Origin: Ryuthela nishihirai
Lineage: Eukaryota > Arthropoda > Arachnida > Araneae > Heptathelidae
Reading direction: 5' to 3'
NCBI GenBank assembly: GCA_038380435.1
Contig: JAWZYU010000779.1
Location: 1-64,000, forward strand
Length of the DNA: 64,000 bases
Below the pieces are notes generated by a model. It had not been told where the DNA came from. It was given only the letters and a program-made list of their open reading frames with translations, and ran no database searches. The position numbers were made by a program, and so were the translations under genes. Each line of letters begins with the position of its first letter. The stretch's first letter is position 1. Below are positions 9,882 to 21,609 of this stretch, one piece after another.

Positions 9882-12800
9882 AACGTTAAAGAACACGATG
9901 GATGGCCTTGACGGGAGGCTACCATCTGTCTCCGAACAGTTGTTCCAGTGGGTCCCCTCCCTCAACCTTCTCTGAATCTTCGGGGTCCTTGTGACCTGGC
10001 CATTTAGCCCATGGTGTGCAAAAAAGTGCCGCTCAGAGGTGAAACAACCCAACGTTAAAGAACACGATGGATGGCCTTGACGGGAGGCTACCATCTGTCT
10101 CCGAACAGTTGTTCCAGTGGGTCCCCTCCCTCAACCTTCTCTGAATCTTCGGGGTCCTTGTGACCTGGCCATTTAGCCCATGGTGTGCAAAAAAGTGCCG
10201 CTCAGAGGTGAAACAACCCAACGTTAAAGAACACGATGGATGGCCTTGACGGGAGGCTACCATCTGTCTCCGAACAGTTGTTCCAGTGGGTCCCCTCCCT
10301 CAACCTTCTCTGAATCTTCGGGGTCCTTGTGACCTGGCCATTTAGCCCATGGTGTGCAAAAAAGTGCCGCTCAGAGGTAAAACAACCCAACGTTAAAGAA
10401 CACGATGGATGGCCTTGACGGGAGGCTACCATCTGTCTCCGAACAGTTGTTCCAGTGGGTCCCCTCCCTCAACCTTCTCTGAATCTTCGGGGTTCTTGTG
10501 ACCTGGCCATTTAGCCCATGGTGTGCAAAAAAGTGCCGCTCAGAGGTAAAACAACCCAACGTTAAAGAACACGATGGATGGCCTTGACGGGAGGCTACCA
10601 TCTGTCTCCCAACAGCTGTTCCAGTGGGTCTCCTTCCCCAACCTTCTCTGAGCGTTCGGGGTCCTTGTGACCTGGCCATTTAGCCCATGGTGTGCAAAAA
10701 AGTGCCGCTCAGAGGTAAAACAACCCAACGTTAAAGAACACGATGGATGGCCTTGACGGGAGGCTACCATCTGTCTCCGAACAGTTGTTCCAGTGGGTCC
10801 CCTCCCTCAACCTTCTCTGAATCTTCGGGGTTCTTGTGACCTGGCCATTTAGCCCATGGTGTGCAAAAAAGTGCCGCTCAGAGGTAAAACAACCCAACGT
10901 TAAAGAACACGATGGATGGCCTTGACGGGAGGCTACCATCTGTCTCCCAACAGCTGTTCCAGTGGGTCTCCTTCCCCAACCTTCTCTGAGCGTTCGGGGT
11001 CCTTGTGACCTGGCCATTTAGCCCATGGTGTGCAAAAAAGTGCCGCTCAGAGGTAAAACAACCCAACGTTAAAGAACACGATGGATGGCCTTGACGGGAG
11101 GCTACCATCTGTCTCCGAACAGTTGTTCCAGTGGGTCCCCTCCCTCAACCTTCTCTGAATCTTCGAGGTTCTTGTGACCTGGCCATTTAGCCCATGGTGT
11201 GCAAAAAAGTGCCGCTCAGAGGTAAAACAACCCAACGTTAAAGAACACGATGGATGGCCTTGACGGGAGGCTACCATCTGTCTCCCAACAGCTGTTCCAG
11301 TGGGTCTCCTTCCCCAACCTTCTCTGAGCGTTCGGGGTCCTTGTGACCTGGCCATTTAGCCCATGGTGTGCAAAAAAGTGCCGCTCAGAGGTAAAACAAC
11401 CCAACGTTAAAGAACACGATGGATGGCCTTGACGGGAGGCTACCATCTGTCTCCGAACAGTTGTTCCAGTGGGTCTCCTTCCCCAACCTTCTCTGAGCGT
11501 TCGGGGTCCTTGTGACCTGGCCATTTAGCCCATGGTGTGCAAAAAAGTGCCGCTCAGAGGTAAAACAACCCAACGTTAAAGAACACGATGGATGGCCTTG
11601 ACGGGAGGCTACCATCTGTCTCCGAACAGTTGTTCCAGTGGGTCTCCTTCCCCAACCTTCTCTGAGCGTTCGGGGTCCTTGTGACCTGGCCATTTAGCCC
11701 ATGGTGTGCAAAAAAGTGCCGCTCAGAGGAAAAACAACCCAACGTTAAAGAACACGATGGATGGCCTTGACGGGAGGCTACCATCTGTCTCCCAACAGCT
11801 GTTCCAGTGGGTCTCCTTCCCCAACCTTCTCTGAGCGTTCGGGGTCCTTGTGACCTGGCCATTTAGCCCATGGTGTGCAAAAAAGTGCCGCTCAGAGGTA
11901 AAACAACCCAACGTTAAAGAACACGATGGATGGCCTTGACGGGAGGCTACCATCTGTCTCCGAACAGTTGTTCCAGTGGGTCTCCTTCCCCAACCTTCTC
12001 TGAGCGTTCGGGGTCCTTGTGACCTGGCCATTTAGCCCATGGTGTGCAAAAAAGTGCCGCTCAGAGGTAAAACAACCCAACGTTAAAGAACACGATGGAT
12101 GGTCTTGACGGGAGGCTACCATCTGTCTCCGAACAGTTGTTCCAGTGGGTCTCCTTCCCCAACCTTCTCTGAGCGTTCGGGGTCCTTGTGACCTGGCCAT
12201 TTAGCCCATGGTGTGCAAAAAAGTGCCGCTCAGAGGTAAAACAACCCAACGTTAAAGAACACGATGGATGGCCTTGACGGGAGGCTACCATCTGTCTCCG
12301 AACAGTTGTTCCAGTGGGTCTCCTTCCCCAACCTTCTCTGAGCGTTCGGGGTCCTTGTGACCTGGCCATTTAGCCCATGGTGTGCAAAAAAGTGCCGCTC
12401 AGAGGTAAAACAACCCAACGTTAAAGAACACGATGGATGGCCTTGACAGGAGGCTACCATCTGTCTCCGAACAGTTGTTCCAGTGGGTCTCCTTCCCCAA
12501 CCTTCTCTGAGCGTTCGGGGTCCTTGTGACCTGGCCATTTAGCCCATGGTGTGCAAAAAAGTGCCGCTCAGAGGTAAAACAACCCAACGTTAAAGAACAC
12601 GATGGATGGCCTTGACGGGAGGCTACCATCTGTCTCCGAACAGTTGTTCCAGTGGGTCCCCTCCCTCAACCTTCTCTGAATCTTCGGGGTTCTTGTGACC
12701 TGGCCATTTAGCCCATGGTGTGCAAAAAAGTGCCGCTCAGAGGTAAAACAACCCAACGTTAAAGAACACGATGGATGGCCTTGACGGGAGGCTACCATCT

Positions 12801-15627
12801 GTCTCCCAACAGCTGTTCCAGTGGGTCTCCTTCCCCAACCTTCTCTGAGCGTTCGGGGTACTTGTGACCTGGCCATTTAGCCCATGGTGTGCAAAAAAGT
12901 GCCGCTCAGAGGTAAAACAACCCAACGTTAAAGAACACGATGGATGGCCTTGACGGGAGGCTACCATCTGTCTCCGAACAGTTGTTCCAGTGGGTCCCCT
13001 CCCTCAACCTTCTCTGAATCTTCGGGGTTCTTGTGACCTGGCCATTTAGCCCATGGTGTGCAAAAAAGTGCCGCTCAGAGGTAAAACAACCCAACGTTAA
13101 AGAACACGATGGATGGCCTTGACAGGAGGCTACCATCTGTCTCCGAACAGTTGTTCCAGTGGGTCTCCTTCCCCAACCTTCTCTGAGCGTTCGGGGTCCT
13201 TGTGACCTGGCCATTTAGCCCATGGTGTGCAAAAAAGTGCCGCTCAGAGGTAAAACAACCCAACGTTAAAGAACACGATGGATGGCCTTGACGGGAGGCT
13301 ACCATCTGTCTCCGAACAGTTGTTCCAGTGGGTCCCCTCCCTCAACCTTCTCTGAATCTTCGGGGTTCTTGTGACCTGGCCATTTAGCCCATGGTGTGCA
13401 AAAAAGTGCCGCTCAGAGGTAAAACAACCCAACGTTAAAGAACACGATGGATGGCCTTGACGGGAGGCTACCATCTGTCTCCCAACAGCTGTTCCAGTGG
13501 GTCTCCTTCCCCAACCTTCTCTGAGCGTTCGGGGTCCTTGTGACCTGGCCATTTAGCCCATGGTGTGCAAAAAAGTGCCGCTCAGAGGTAAAACAACCCA
13601 ACGTTAAAGAACACGATGGATGGCCTTGACGGGAGGCTACCATCTGTCTCCGAACAGTTGTTCCAGTGGGTCCCCTCCCTCAACCTTCTCTGAATCTTCG
13701 GGGTTCTTGTGACCTGGCCATTTAGCCCATGGTGTGCAAAAAAGTGCCGCTCAGAGGTAAAACAACCCAACGTTAAAGAACACGATGGATGGCCTTGACG
13801 GGAGGCTACCATCTGTCTCCCAACAGCTGTTCCAGTGGGTCTCCTTCCCCAACCTTCTCTGAGCGTTCGGGGTCCTTGTGACCTGGCCATTTAGCCCATG
13901 GTGTGCAAAAAAGTGCCGCTCAGAGGTAAAACAACCCAACGTTAAAGAACACGATGGATGGCCTTGACGGGAGGCTACCATCTGTCTCCGAACAGTTGTT
14001 CCAGTGGGTCCCCTCCCTCAACCTTCTCTGAATCTTCGAGGTTCTTGTGACCTGGCCATTTAGCCCATGGTGTGCAAAAAAGTGCCGCTCAGAGGTAAAA
14101 CAACCCAACGTTAAAGAACACGATGGATGGCCTTGACGGGAATCTACCATCTGTCTCCCAACAGCTGTTCCAGTGGGTCTCCTTCCCCAACCTTCTCTGA
14201 GCGTTCGGGGTCCTTGTGACCTGGCCATTTAGCCCATGGTGTGCAAAAAAGTGCCGCTCAGAGGTAAAACAACCCAACGTTAAAGAACACGATGGATGGC
14301 CTTGACGGGAGGCTACCATCTGTCTCCGAACAGTTGTTCCAGTGGGTCTCCTTCCCCAACCTTCTCTGAGCGTTCGGGGTCCTTGTGACCTGGCCATTTA
14401 GCCCATGGTGTGCAAAAAAGTGCCGCTCAGAGGTAAAACAACCCAACGTTAAAGAACACGATGGATGGCCTTGACGGGAGGCTACCATCTGTCTCCGAAC
14501 AGTTGTTCCAGTGGGTCTCCTTCCCCAACCTTCTCTGAGCGTTCGGGGTCCTTGTGACCTGGCCATTTAGCCCATGGTGTGCAAAAAAGTGCCGCTCAGA
14601 GGAAAAACAACCCAACGTTAAAGAACACGATGGATGGCCTTGACGGGAGGCTACCATCTGTCTCCCAACAGCTGTTCCAGTGGGTCTCCTTCCCCAACCT
14701 TCTCTGAGCGTTCGGGGTCCTTGTGACCTGGCCATTTAGCCCATGGTGTGCAAAAAAGTGCCGCTCAGAGGTAAAACAACCCAACGTTAAAGAACACGAT
14801 GGATGGCCTTGACGGGAGGCTACCATCTGTCTCCGAACAGTTGTTCCAGTGGGTCTCCTTCCCCAACCTTCTCTGAGCGTTCGGGGTCCTTGTGACCTGG
14901 CCATTTAGCCCATGGTGTGCAAAAAAGTGCCGCTCAGAGGTAAAACAACCTAACGTTAAAGAACACGATGGATGGTCTTGACGGGAGGCTACCATCTGTC
15001 TCCGAACAGTTGTTCCAGTGGGTCTCCTTCCCCAACCTTCTCTGAGCGTTCGGGGTCCTTGTGACCTGGCCATTTAGCCCATGGTGTGCAAAAAAGTGCC
15101 GCTCAGAGGTAAAACAACCCAACGTTAAAGAACACGATGGATGGCCTTGACGGGAGGCTACCATCTGTCTCCGAACAGTTGTTCCAGTGGGTCTCCTTCC
15201 CCAACCTTCTCTGAGCGTTCGGGGTCCTTGTGACCTGGCCATTTAGCCCATGGTGTGCAAAAAAGTGCCGCTCAGAGGTAAAACAACCCAACGTTAAAGA
15301 ACACGATGGATGGCCTTGACAGGAGGCTACCATCTGTCTCCGAACAGTTGTTCCAGTGGGTCTCCTTCCCCAACCTTCTCTGAGCGTTCGGGGTCCTTGT
15401 GACCTGGCCATTTAGCCCATGGTGTGCAAAAAAGTGCCGCTCAGAGGTAAAACAACCCAACGTTAAAGAACACGATGGATGGCCTTGACGGGAGGCTACC
15501 ATCTGTCTCCGAACAGTTGTTCCAGTGGGTCTCCTTCCCCAACCTTCTCTGAGCGTTCGGGGTCCTTGTGACCTGGCCATTTAGCCCATGGTGTGCAAAA
15601 AAGTGCCGCTCAGAGGTAAAACAGCCC
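9882..15627 (+). repeat. 169-bp satellite made of SINE-A tails, about 34 units
   Basis: Every unit runs from AACGTTAAAGAACACGATGG to the tail end AAACAACCC, exactly 169 bp, with almost no length variation. Three variants occur. Type A has CCGAACAGTTG with GAATCTTCGGGG. Type B has CCCAACAGCTG with GAGCGTTCGGGG. Type C joins the left half of A to the right half of B. Order by unit: A A A A B A B A B C C B C C C C A B A C A B A B A B C C B C C C C C. Minus-strand frames of 76-102 codons recur because 169 is not a multiple of 3; they are not genes. Confidence 0.97.
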
Positions 15628-16328
15628 AGCTCATACCCTGCTCCTGGTTGTTAAGAATTTTAGAAGCATCCGTGATGCGCTGAAAGATAAACAGATAAGT
15701 TTTTAATCCTTTTTCTCTAGACAAGATAAAATATTTTCGAACTGGCACGATCTCCGATATTAAACACGAAAATCCTACATCCAAAACTGTAATTAAAATC
15801 AGAGAGCAGAAAAATTGTTCTTAAACTCGCTATATATATATAATCTAAGACGTCGGGTATACACCTAAAAGAATGTTGTTATTTATATGCCATTAATATA
15901 TCAGGATTATTATCTGTAGTCCTATGCCACGCTCTCCTCGGGGCCGTGATTCCTGACCAATATCAGCCATCGAATAAGACCGAAGAGGAGGACGCCGCCC
16001 AGATCGAGGAAAGGATGAGATAGTGTCTATCCAGCCAACATCAGCCAGAAAAAGGACCATGGCTCGCTAATCCATGGGCGTTGCCTGATTCAGTCCGGTT
16101 CCTGCTTTAATTACACGAGCCTGAAAAATCTCGGATGTCCTGCTCACTGGACCGTGCTCTCGTCGAAAGAAAGAACGTGCTCTTCTGTCAAGGGAAGAGC
16201 AGTTTTTGTTCGTGGATGCATCAGTTCTTGCTTTTCAGAAGAACAGAAAGATGTTGAGGAGAGGAGAAAGTTTAATGGAACTCATTAGCGTTGGAATCGA
16301 GGTAGATGTAACAATTGGGAGAGTTGGC
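15628..16328. other. Unique stretch, no recognised gene
   Basis: It lies between two SINE-A tail arrays. I see no convincing coding sequence, RNA gene or repeat. Confidence 0.5.
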
Positions 16329-16868
16329 CTTCGGGGTCCATGTGACCTGGCCATTTAGCCCAAGGTGTGCAAAAAAGTGCCGCTCAGACGTAAAACAACC
16401 AAACCCAACCCAACAGCTGTTCCAGTGGGTCTCCTCCCCCAACCTTCTCTGAGCCTTCGGGGTCCTTGTGACCTGGCCATTTACCTCATGGTGTGGAAAA
16501 AAGTGCAGCTCAGAGGTAAAACAACTCAACGTTAAAGAACACACTGGATGGCCTTGACGGGAGGCTACCATCTGTCTCCCAACAACTGTTCCAGTGGGTC
16601 TCCTCCCCCAACCTTCTTTTAGCCTTCGGGGTCCTTGTGACCTGGCCATTTAGCCCATGGTGTGCAAAAAAGTGCGGCTCAGAGGTAAAACAACTCAACG
16701 TTAAAGAACACACTGGATGGCCTTGACGGGAGGCTACCATCTGTCTCCCAACAACTGTTCCAGTGGATCCCCTCCCCCAACCTTCTCTGAGCCTTCGGGG
16801 TCCATGTGACCTGGCCATTTAGCCCATGGTGTGCAAAAAAGTGCCGCTCAGAGGTAAAACAACCCACC
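16329..16868 (+). mobile_element. Headless SINE-A multi-tail fragment
   Basis: Three or four tail units are joined at the usual AAC-GTTAAAGAAC junction (near 16529 and 16698). No tRNA-like head is present. The last unit forms the outer end of the left arm of inverted repeat 2. Confidence 0.88.
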
Positions 16869-17029
16869 CAACAACATGCTCATATTCTATTCAAAAAATA
16901 TCTGAGATGTTCACCTCCTACTTAAAATTTCTTGCAGATGTTAAACATGCCGTTTAAAAATTTCTGCCGATGATAACAGTCTATTAAAAATTTTCCCGAA
17001 GATGTTTTGGTGGGAAAAAAAAAAAATTT

Positions 17030-17111
17030 CGACGAGGATGGGATTCGAACCCAGGCGGGCAGAGCCCAATGAATTAGCAGTCCATCGCCTTAACCACTCG
17101 GCCACCTCGTC
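17030..17111 (-). tRNA. tRNA-Ser(GCT)
   Basis: Read on the minus strand, the acceptor stem is GACGAGG / CCTCGTC, the A box is GTGGCCGAGTGG, the anticodon loop contains CTGCTAA (anticodon GCT), a long class-II variable arm follows, and the B box is GGTTCGAATCC. An oligo-T run follows the 3' end. A T replaces C in the anticodon-arm region (AATTCATTGG against AATCCATTGG in the other two copies), and the variable arm reads CCGCCTGGG. Function is likely but the copy may be decaying. It lies in the left arm of inverted repeat 2. Confidence 0.88.
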
Positions 17112-17520
17112 CTCAGATTCCTGAACCTTAGCTAAGGAAAACGCCCTTATCGAAGTCTCCTGTGGCAACAGCGTCAAGACAGTTGTAATGATTTGGACAG
17201 AGAGGTCAGGCAAACATTCTCTCACACCTCAAGAATCCAGAAATGGGACCTTCCTAGAATCGAACTCAAACATTCAGTAATAAAGTATCACAGGACATTT
17301 CTTCCAATACTTTATTATTGAATTCTTGAGATGTTGTTAGTTAATATATATTTCTTTCCATAAAAAATGAAGCCGTAGTGTTTTGAAATATTGACTTCAA
17401 ATGTTTTGAACATCGACAGTGAAATTTTAATTTACTACTAAATAAATATATAATAGCTCATTTCACAGTTTATTTAAAGGCCTTTTGAAAAACTTAAATT
17501 TTAATAGTTTAAGTATTTTG

Positions 17521-17735
17521 CGAGTTTTTTGCCGAGTGGTTAGCACGCTTTGGCTACTGATCTAAGGGACCTGGGTTCGAGCCCCGGATTAGGCATGGAT
17601 GTGTGTGTCGTTTTTCTGCTGAGGTCCTGCCATCCTCTCAGATCTCCTACTGTGGCATATAAACTGATAGGCTCCTGTGTCAGACCTCTGTGACAAGCAG
17701 CTGCTTGAGGGGGTATTTTTTTTTATTTTTTTAAA
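17521..17735 (+). mobile_element. SINE-B copy, mirrored in both arms
   Basis: The class-II tRNA-like head has B box GGTTCGAGCCC and the tail is T-rich (TATTTTTTTTTTATTTTT). The same insertion is present at 21610-21825 in the opposite orientation, so it predates the inverted duplication. Confidence 0.9.
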
Positions 17736-17927
17736 TGTTAAAAGAAAACCTAATTCAAATTTTGAATGTTTTTTGGTCGCGTTGAATGATTAGAGCCAGA
17801 AAACTATTAGACTGAAAATCAAAATAAACTGGATTCAGTAAATTGATTATTTCAATGGAAATCTTAAATTCGAAACTCTATAACATCTAAAATAAGCTTT
17901 TTAACTTGAGAAATGTGATAGTAGGTA

Positions 17928-18132
17928 AAAAATAAATAAATAAATACCCCCTCAAGCAGCTGCTTGCCACAGAGGTCTGACAGGAACCTGTCAGTTTATA
18001 TGACAAAGTAAAAGATCTGTGAGGTTGGCAGGACCTCAGCAGAAAAAAAACACCAACATCCATGCCTTACCCGGGGTTCGAACCCAGGTCCCTTAGATCA
18101 GTAGCCAAGCTCGCTAACCACTCGGCCACGGG
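17928..18132 (-). mobile_element. SINE-B inserted only in the left arm
   Basis: It is flanked by an 8-bp duplication, TAGTAGGT (17919-17926 and 18138-18145). The corresponding place in the right arm (about 21415-21427) is an empty site with one copy of that motif, so this insertion happened after the inverted duplication. Confidence 0.9.
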
Positions 18133-18222
18133 ACGGCTTAGTAGGTGAAGCTCTCAAATAAATTAATACCTCGATTTTCAACAATATTCGTTCAATTTTT
18201 AATGGGTTATGGAAGTTCGAAT

Positions 18223-18754
18223 ATTATCCAGCCACAAAAATTAACTTCAGAAGTTAATTAAAACTTAGAATGAAATATTGTATCCAGGACCAGATTATTC
18301 ATAAATTAACTAAGCTACAGTTACGGCCTCTCTATGAGGGGCCTTAAAAATTAAGTTTGAGGTTTACTGTGTCACGATTTTTTAAAATTTAAATTAATTT
18401 ATTATGTTAACACTGCTCATCTCAGTTTTACACAGTCATCATTGTATACCAAAGCTAGTATAATGTTTTCGTCACATCAATTTTAGTATTTATTTTTCAA
18501 TGTTCCTTTTAATCGGAATAATAAATGCAATATATTTGGACAGATTTGTGTTTCGCCGATGAATAGGACTCGAACCCACACTTCTCAGTTACTTGCCAGG
18601 TTGAATTTTACGTCAACAAGGTAATATGTGCATTTACTATTGATTGATTCAAATGTATTCGACTTTTTGGGGCCCCTTAAACTTAATGTAGCTTAGGACC
18701 TCTTATACTTGTCATAGCTTATGGCCTAAGAAATTCGAAGTCCGGCCCTGATTG
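18223..18754. other. Spacer of inverted repeat 2, left part
   Basis: AT-rich. It contains a tRNA-like remnant around 18555-18610 (B-box complement AGGACTCGAACCC) that I cannot assign. No gene is recognised. Confidence 0.5.
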
Positions 18755-19020
18755 TACAGTCACTCAAAAAAATATCCGAACACTGTGGTTGATTACAAAA
18801 TTCAGAAAAAATATTTGGCAACGATTTTTTTTAGAAATTAGTGATCTGGCAACCTTTGTGTGGTCCAATCCAGGACCTTTGTGTTTACGCGAAGGTTGCC
18901 AGATCACTAATTTAAAAAAAAATCGTTGCCAGATATTTTTTCTGGATTCTGTAATCAACGATAGTGTTCGGATATTTTTTAATATATATAATGCGTATGA
19001 ATATATAATGCAATGAATAT

Positions 19021-21040
19021 GGAGCGTGTGCAGTTACCGTTCACAGAAAACTGGAGCGGTTGCGGTTAATGTTCACAGCACATTGGATCGTGTGAGCTCA
19101 CAAAGACCTGGATCGTGTGCTCACTCACGGAAATATTGAGCGTGTGCAGTTACCGTTCACAGCAAACTGGAGCGGTTGCGGTTAATGTTCACAGCACATT
19201 GGATCGTGTGAGCTCACAAACACTGGATCGTGTGGGCTCACTCACGGAAATATTGAGCGTGTGCAGTTACCGTTCACAGCAAACTGGAGCGGTTGCGGTT
19301 AATGTTCACAGCACATTGAATCGTGTGAGCTCACAAAGACCTGGATCGTGTGGGCTCACTCACGGAAATATTGAGCGTGTGCAGTTACCGTTCACAGCAA
19401 ACTGGAGCGGTTGCGGTTAATGTTCACAGCACATTGGATCGTGTGAGCTCACAAAGACCCGGATCGTGTGGGCTCACTCACGGAAATATTGAGCGTGTGC
19501 AATTACCGTTCACAGCAAAATGGAGCGGTTGTGGTTAATGTTCACAGCACATTGGATCGTGTGAGCTCACAAAGACCTGGATCGTGTGGGCTCACTCACG
19601 GAAATATTGAGCGTGTGCAGTTACCGTTCACAGCAAACTGGAGCGGTTGCGGTTAATGTTCACAGCACATTGGATCGTGTGAGCTCACAAAGACCCGGAT
19701 CGTGTGGGCTCACTCACGGAAATATTGAGCGTGTGCAATTCCCGTTCACAGCAAACTGGAGCGGTTGTGGTTAATGTTCACAGCACATTGGATCGTGTGA
19801 GCTCACAAAGACCTGGATCGTGTGGGCTCACTCACGGAAATATTGAGCGTGTGCAGTTACCGTTCACAGCAAACTAAAGCGGTTGCGGTTAATGTTCACA
19901 GCATATTGGATCGTGTGAGCTCACAAAGACTGGATCGTGTGGGCTCACTCACGGAAATATTGAGCGTGTGCAGTTAACGTTCACAGCAAACTGGAGCGGT
20001 TGCGGTTAATGTTCACAGCACATTGGATCGTGTGGGCTCACTCACGGAAATATTGAGCGTGTGCAGTTAACGTTCACAGCAAACTGGAGCGGTTGCGGTT
20101 AATGTTCACAGCACATTGGATCGTGTGAGCTCACTCACGGAAATATTGAGCGTGTGCAGTTAACGTTCACAGCAAACTGGAGCGGTTGCGGTTAATGTTC
20201 ACAGCACATTGGATCGTGTGGGCTCACTCACGGAAATATTGAGCGTGTGCAGTTAACGTTCACAGCAAACTGGAGCGGTTGCGGTTAATGTTCACAGCAC
20301 ATTGGATCGTGTGAGCTCACTCACGGAAATATTGAGCGTGTGCAGTTAACGTTCACAGCAAACTGGAGCGGTTGCGGTTAATGTTCACAGCACATTGGAT
20401 CGTGTGGGCTCACTCACGGAAATATTGAGCGTGTGCAGTTAACGTTCACAGCAAACTGGAGCGGTTGCGGTTAATGTTCACAGCACATTGGATCGTGTGA
20501 GCTCACTCACGGAAATATTGAGCGTGTGCAGTTAACGTTCACAGCAAACTGGAGCGGTTGCGGTTAATGTTCACAGCACATTGGATCATGTGAGCTCACT
20601 CACGGAAATATTGAGCGTGTGCAGTTAACGTTCACAGCAAACTGGAGCGGTTGCGGTTAATGTTCACAGCACATTGGATCGTGTGGGCTCACTCACGGAA
20701 ATATTGAGCGTGTGCAGTTAACGTTCACAGCAAACTGGAGCGGTTGCGGTTAATGTTCACAGCACATTGGATCGTGTGAGCTCACTCACGGAAATATTGA
20801 GCGTGTGCAGTTACCGTTCACAGCAAACTGGAGCGGTTGTGGTTAATGTTCACAGCACATTGGATCGGGTGAGCTTACTCACGGAAATATTGAGCGTGTG
20901 CAGTTAACGTTCACAGCATACTGGAGCGGTTGCGGTTAATGTTCACAGCACATTGGATCGTGTGAGATCACAAAGACCTGGATCATGTGGGCTCAGTCAC
21001 GGAAATATTGAGCGTGTGCAGTTACCGTTCACAGCAAACT
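19021..21040 (+). repeat. 118-bp and 93-bp satellite inside the Tc1-like composite
   Basis: The first eight or nine units have a period of about 118 bp. From about 20020 the units lose a 25-bp piece (GGATCGTGTG to GACCT) and the period becomes 93 bp. In the 93-bp part, GTGTGGGCTC and GTGTGAGCTC alternate between neighbouring units, giving a 186-bp dimer. The open frames of about 62 codons here are by-products of the repeat. Confidence 0.95.
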
Positions 21041-21089
21041 GGAGCGTGTGCAGTTACTGCACACGCTCCAATTTGCTGTGAACGGTAAC
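21021..21089. repeat. 69-nt palindrome at the end of the satellite
   Basis: Two 34-nt arms around a single T match with one mismatch. A smaller palindrome (CGTGTACAG / CTGTACACG) follows at about 21094-21115. The equivalent 69-nt palindrome is in copy 2 at 47505-47573. Confidence 0.93.
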
Positions 21090-21609
21090 TGGAGCGTGTA
21101 CAGTTGCTGTACACGTATTCTGTAATCGTGACACGAAGGTTGCCAGATCACTAATTTAAAAAAAAAAAGCCAGATATTTTTTCTGGATTCTATAATCAAC
21201 GATAGTGTTCGGATATTTTTTTTGCGACTGTATCAAAGTGTTCAAAAAAAATAAGTGCGTGTTTTAGAACTTTGTGTCAAGAATTTTTTCGCTATTCATC
21301 AGTTTTGCATAAAGTTTCTTAAGACCGGCATTGTTAAATGTTCAAACTTCCGTAACTCATTAAATACTGAATGAATATTGTTGAAAATCGAGGTATTAAT
21401 TTATTTGAGAGCTTTACCTACTATCACATTTCTCAAGTTAAAAAACTTATTTTAGATGTTATAGAGTTTCGAATTTAAGATTTCCATTGAAATAACAATC
21501 AATTTACTGAATCCAGTTTATTTTGATTTTCAGTCTAATAGTTTTCTGGCTCTAATCATTCAACGCGACCAAAAAACATTCAAAATTTGAATTAGGGTTT
21601 CTTTTAACA

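Larger units (their letters stand above)
16695..18222 (+). repeat. Inverted repeat 2, left arm
   Basis: The reverse complement is at about 21340-22655. The arms share, in mirrored order, a SINE-A tail, a tRNA-Ser gene, AT-rich sequence and a SINE-B. The left arm has one extra SINE-B (about 17930-18130) that the right arm lacks. Substitutions and small indels are scattered, so the duplication is not brand new. Confidence 0.92.
18757..21230. mobile_element. Tc1-like composite carrying a satellite (copy 1)
   Basis: The ends are CAGTCACTCAAAAAAATATC and the complementary GGATATTTTTTTTGCGACTG, with TA on both sides (18755-18756, 21231-21232), as in Tc1/mariner elements. The left part (18757-18980) is a MITE folded on itself. 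It is followed by a fixed linker (about 18981-19020), a tandem satellite, a 69-nt palindrome and then a second right-hand inverted repeat. There is no transposase. Confidence 0.88.

Noticed and set aside
9864..15580. Dozens of overlapping 76-102 codon open frames on the minus strand.
   Set aside because: They are the same SINE-A tail read repeatedly; the 169-bp period shifts frame each unit, and no codon constraint or start context is seen.
8264..15627. CRISPR array.
   Set aside because: The repeats are 169-235 bp without variable spacers, in an animal genome.
19115..19774. Repeated 62-101 codon frames resembling a repeat protein.
   Set aside because: By-products of the 118-bp satellite; no protein family resemblance.
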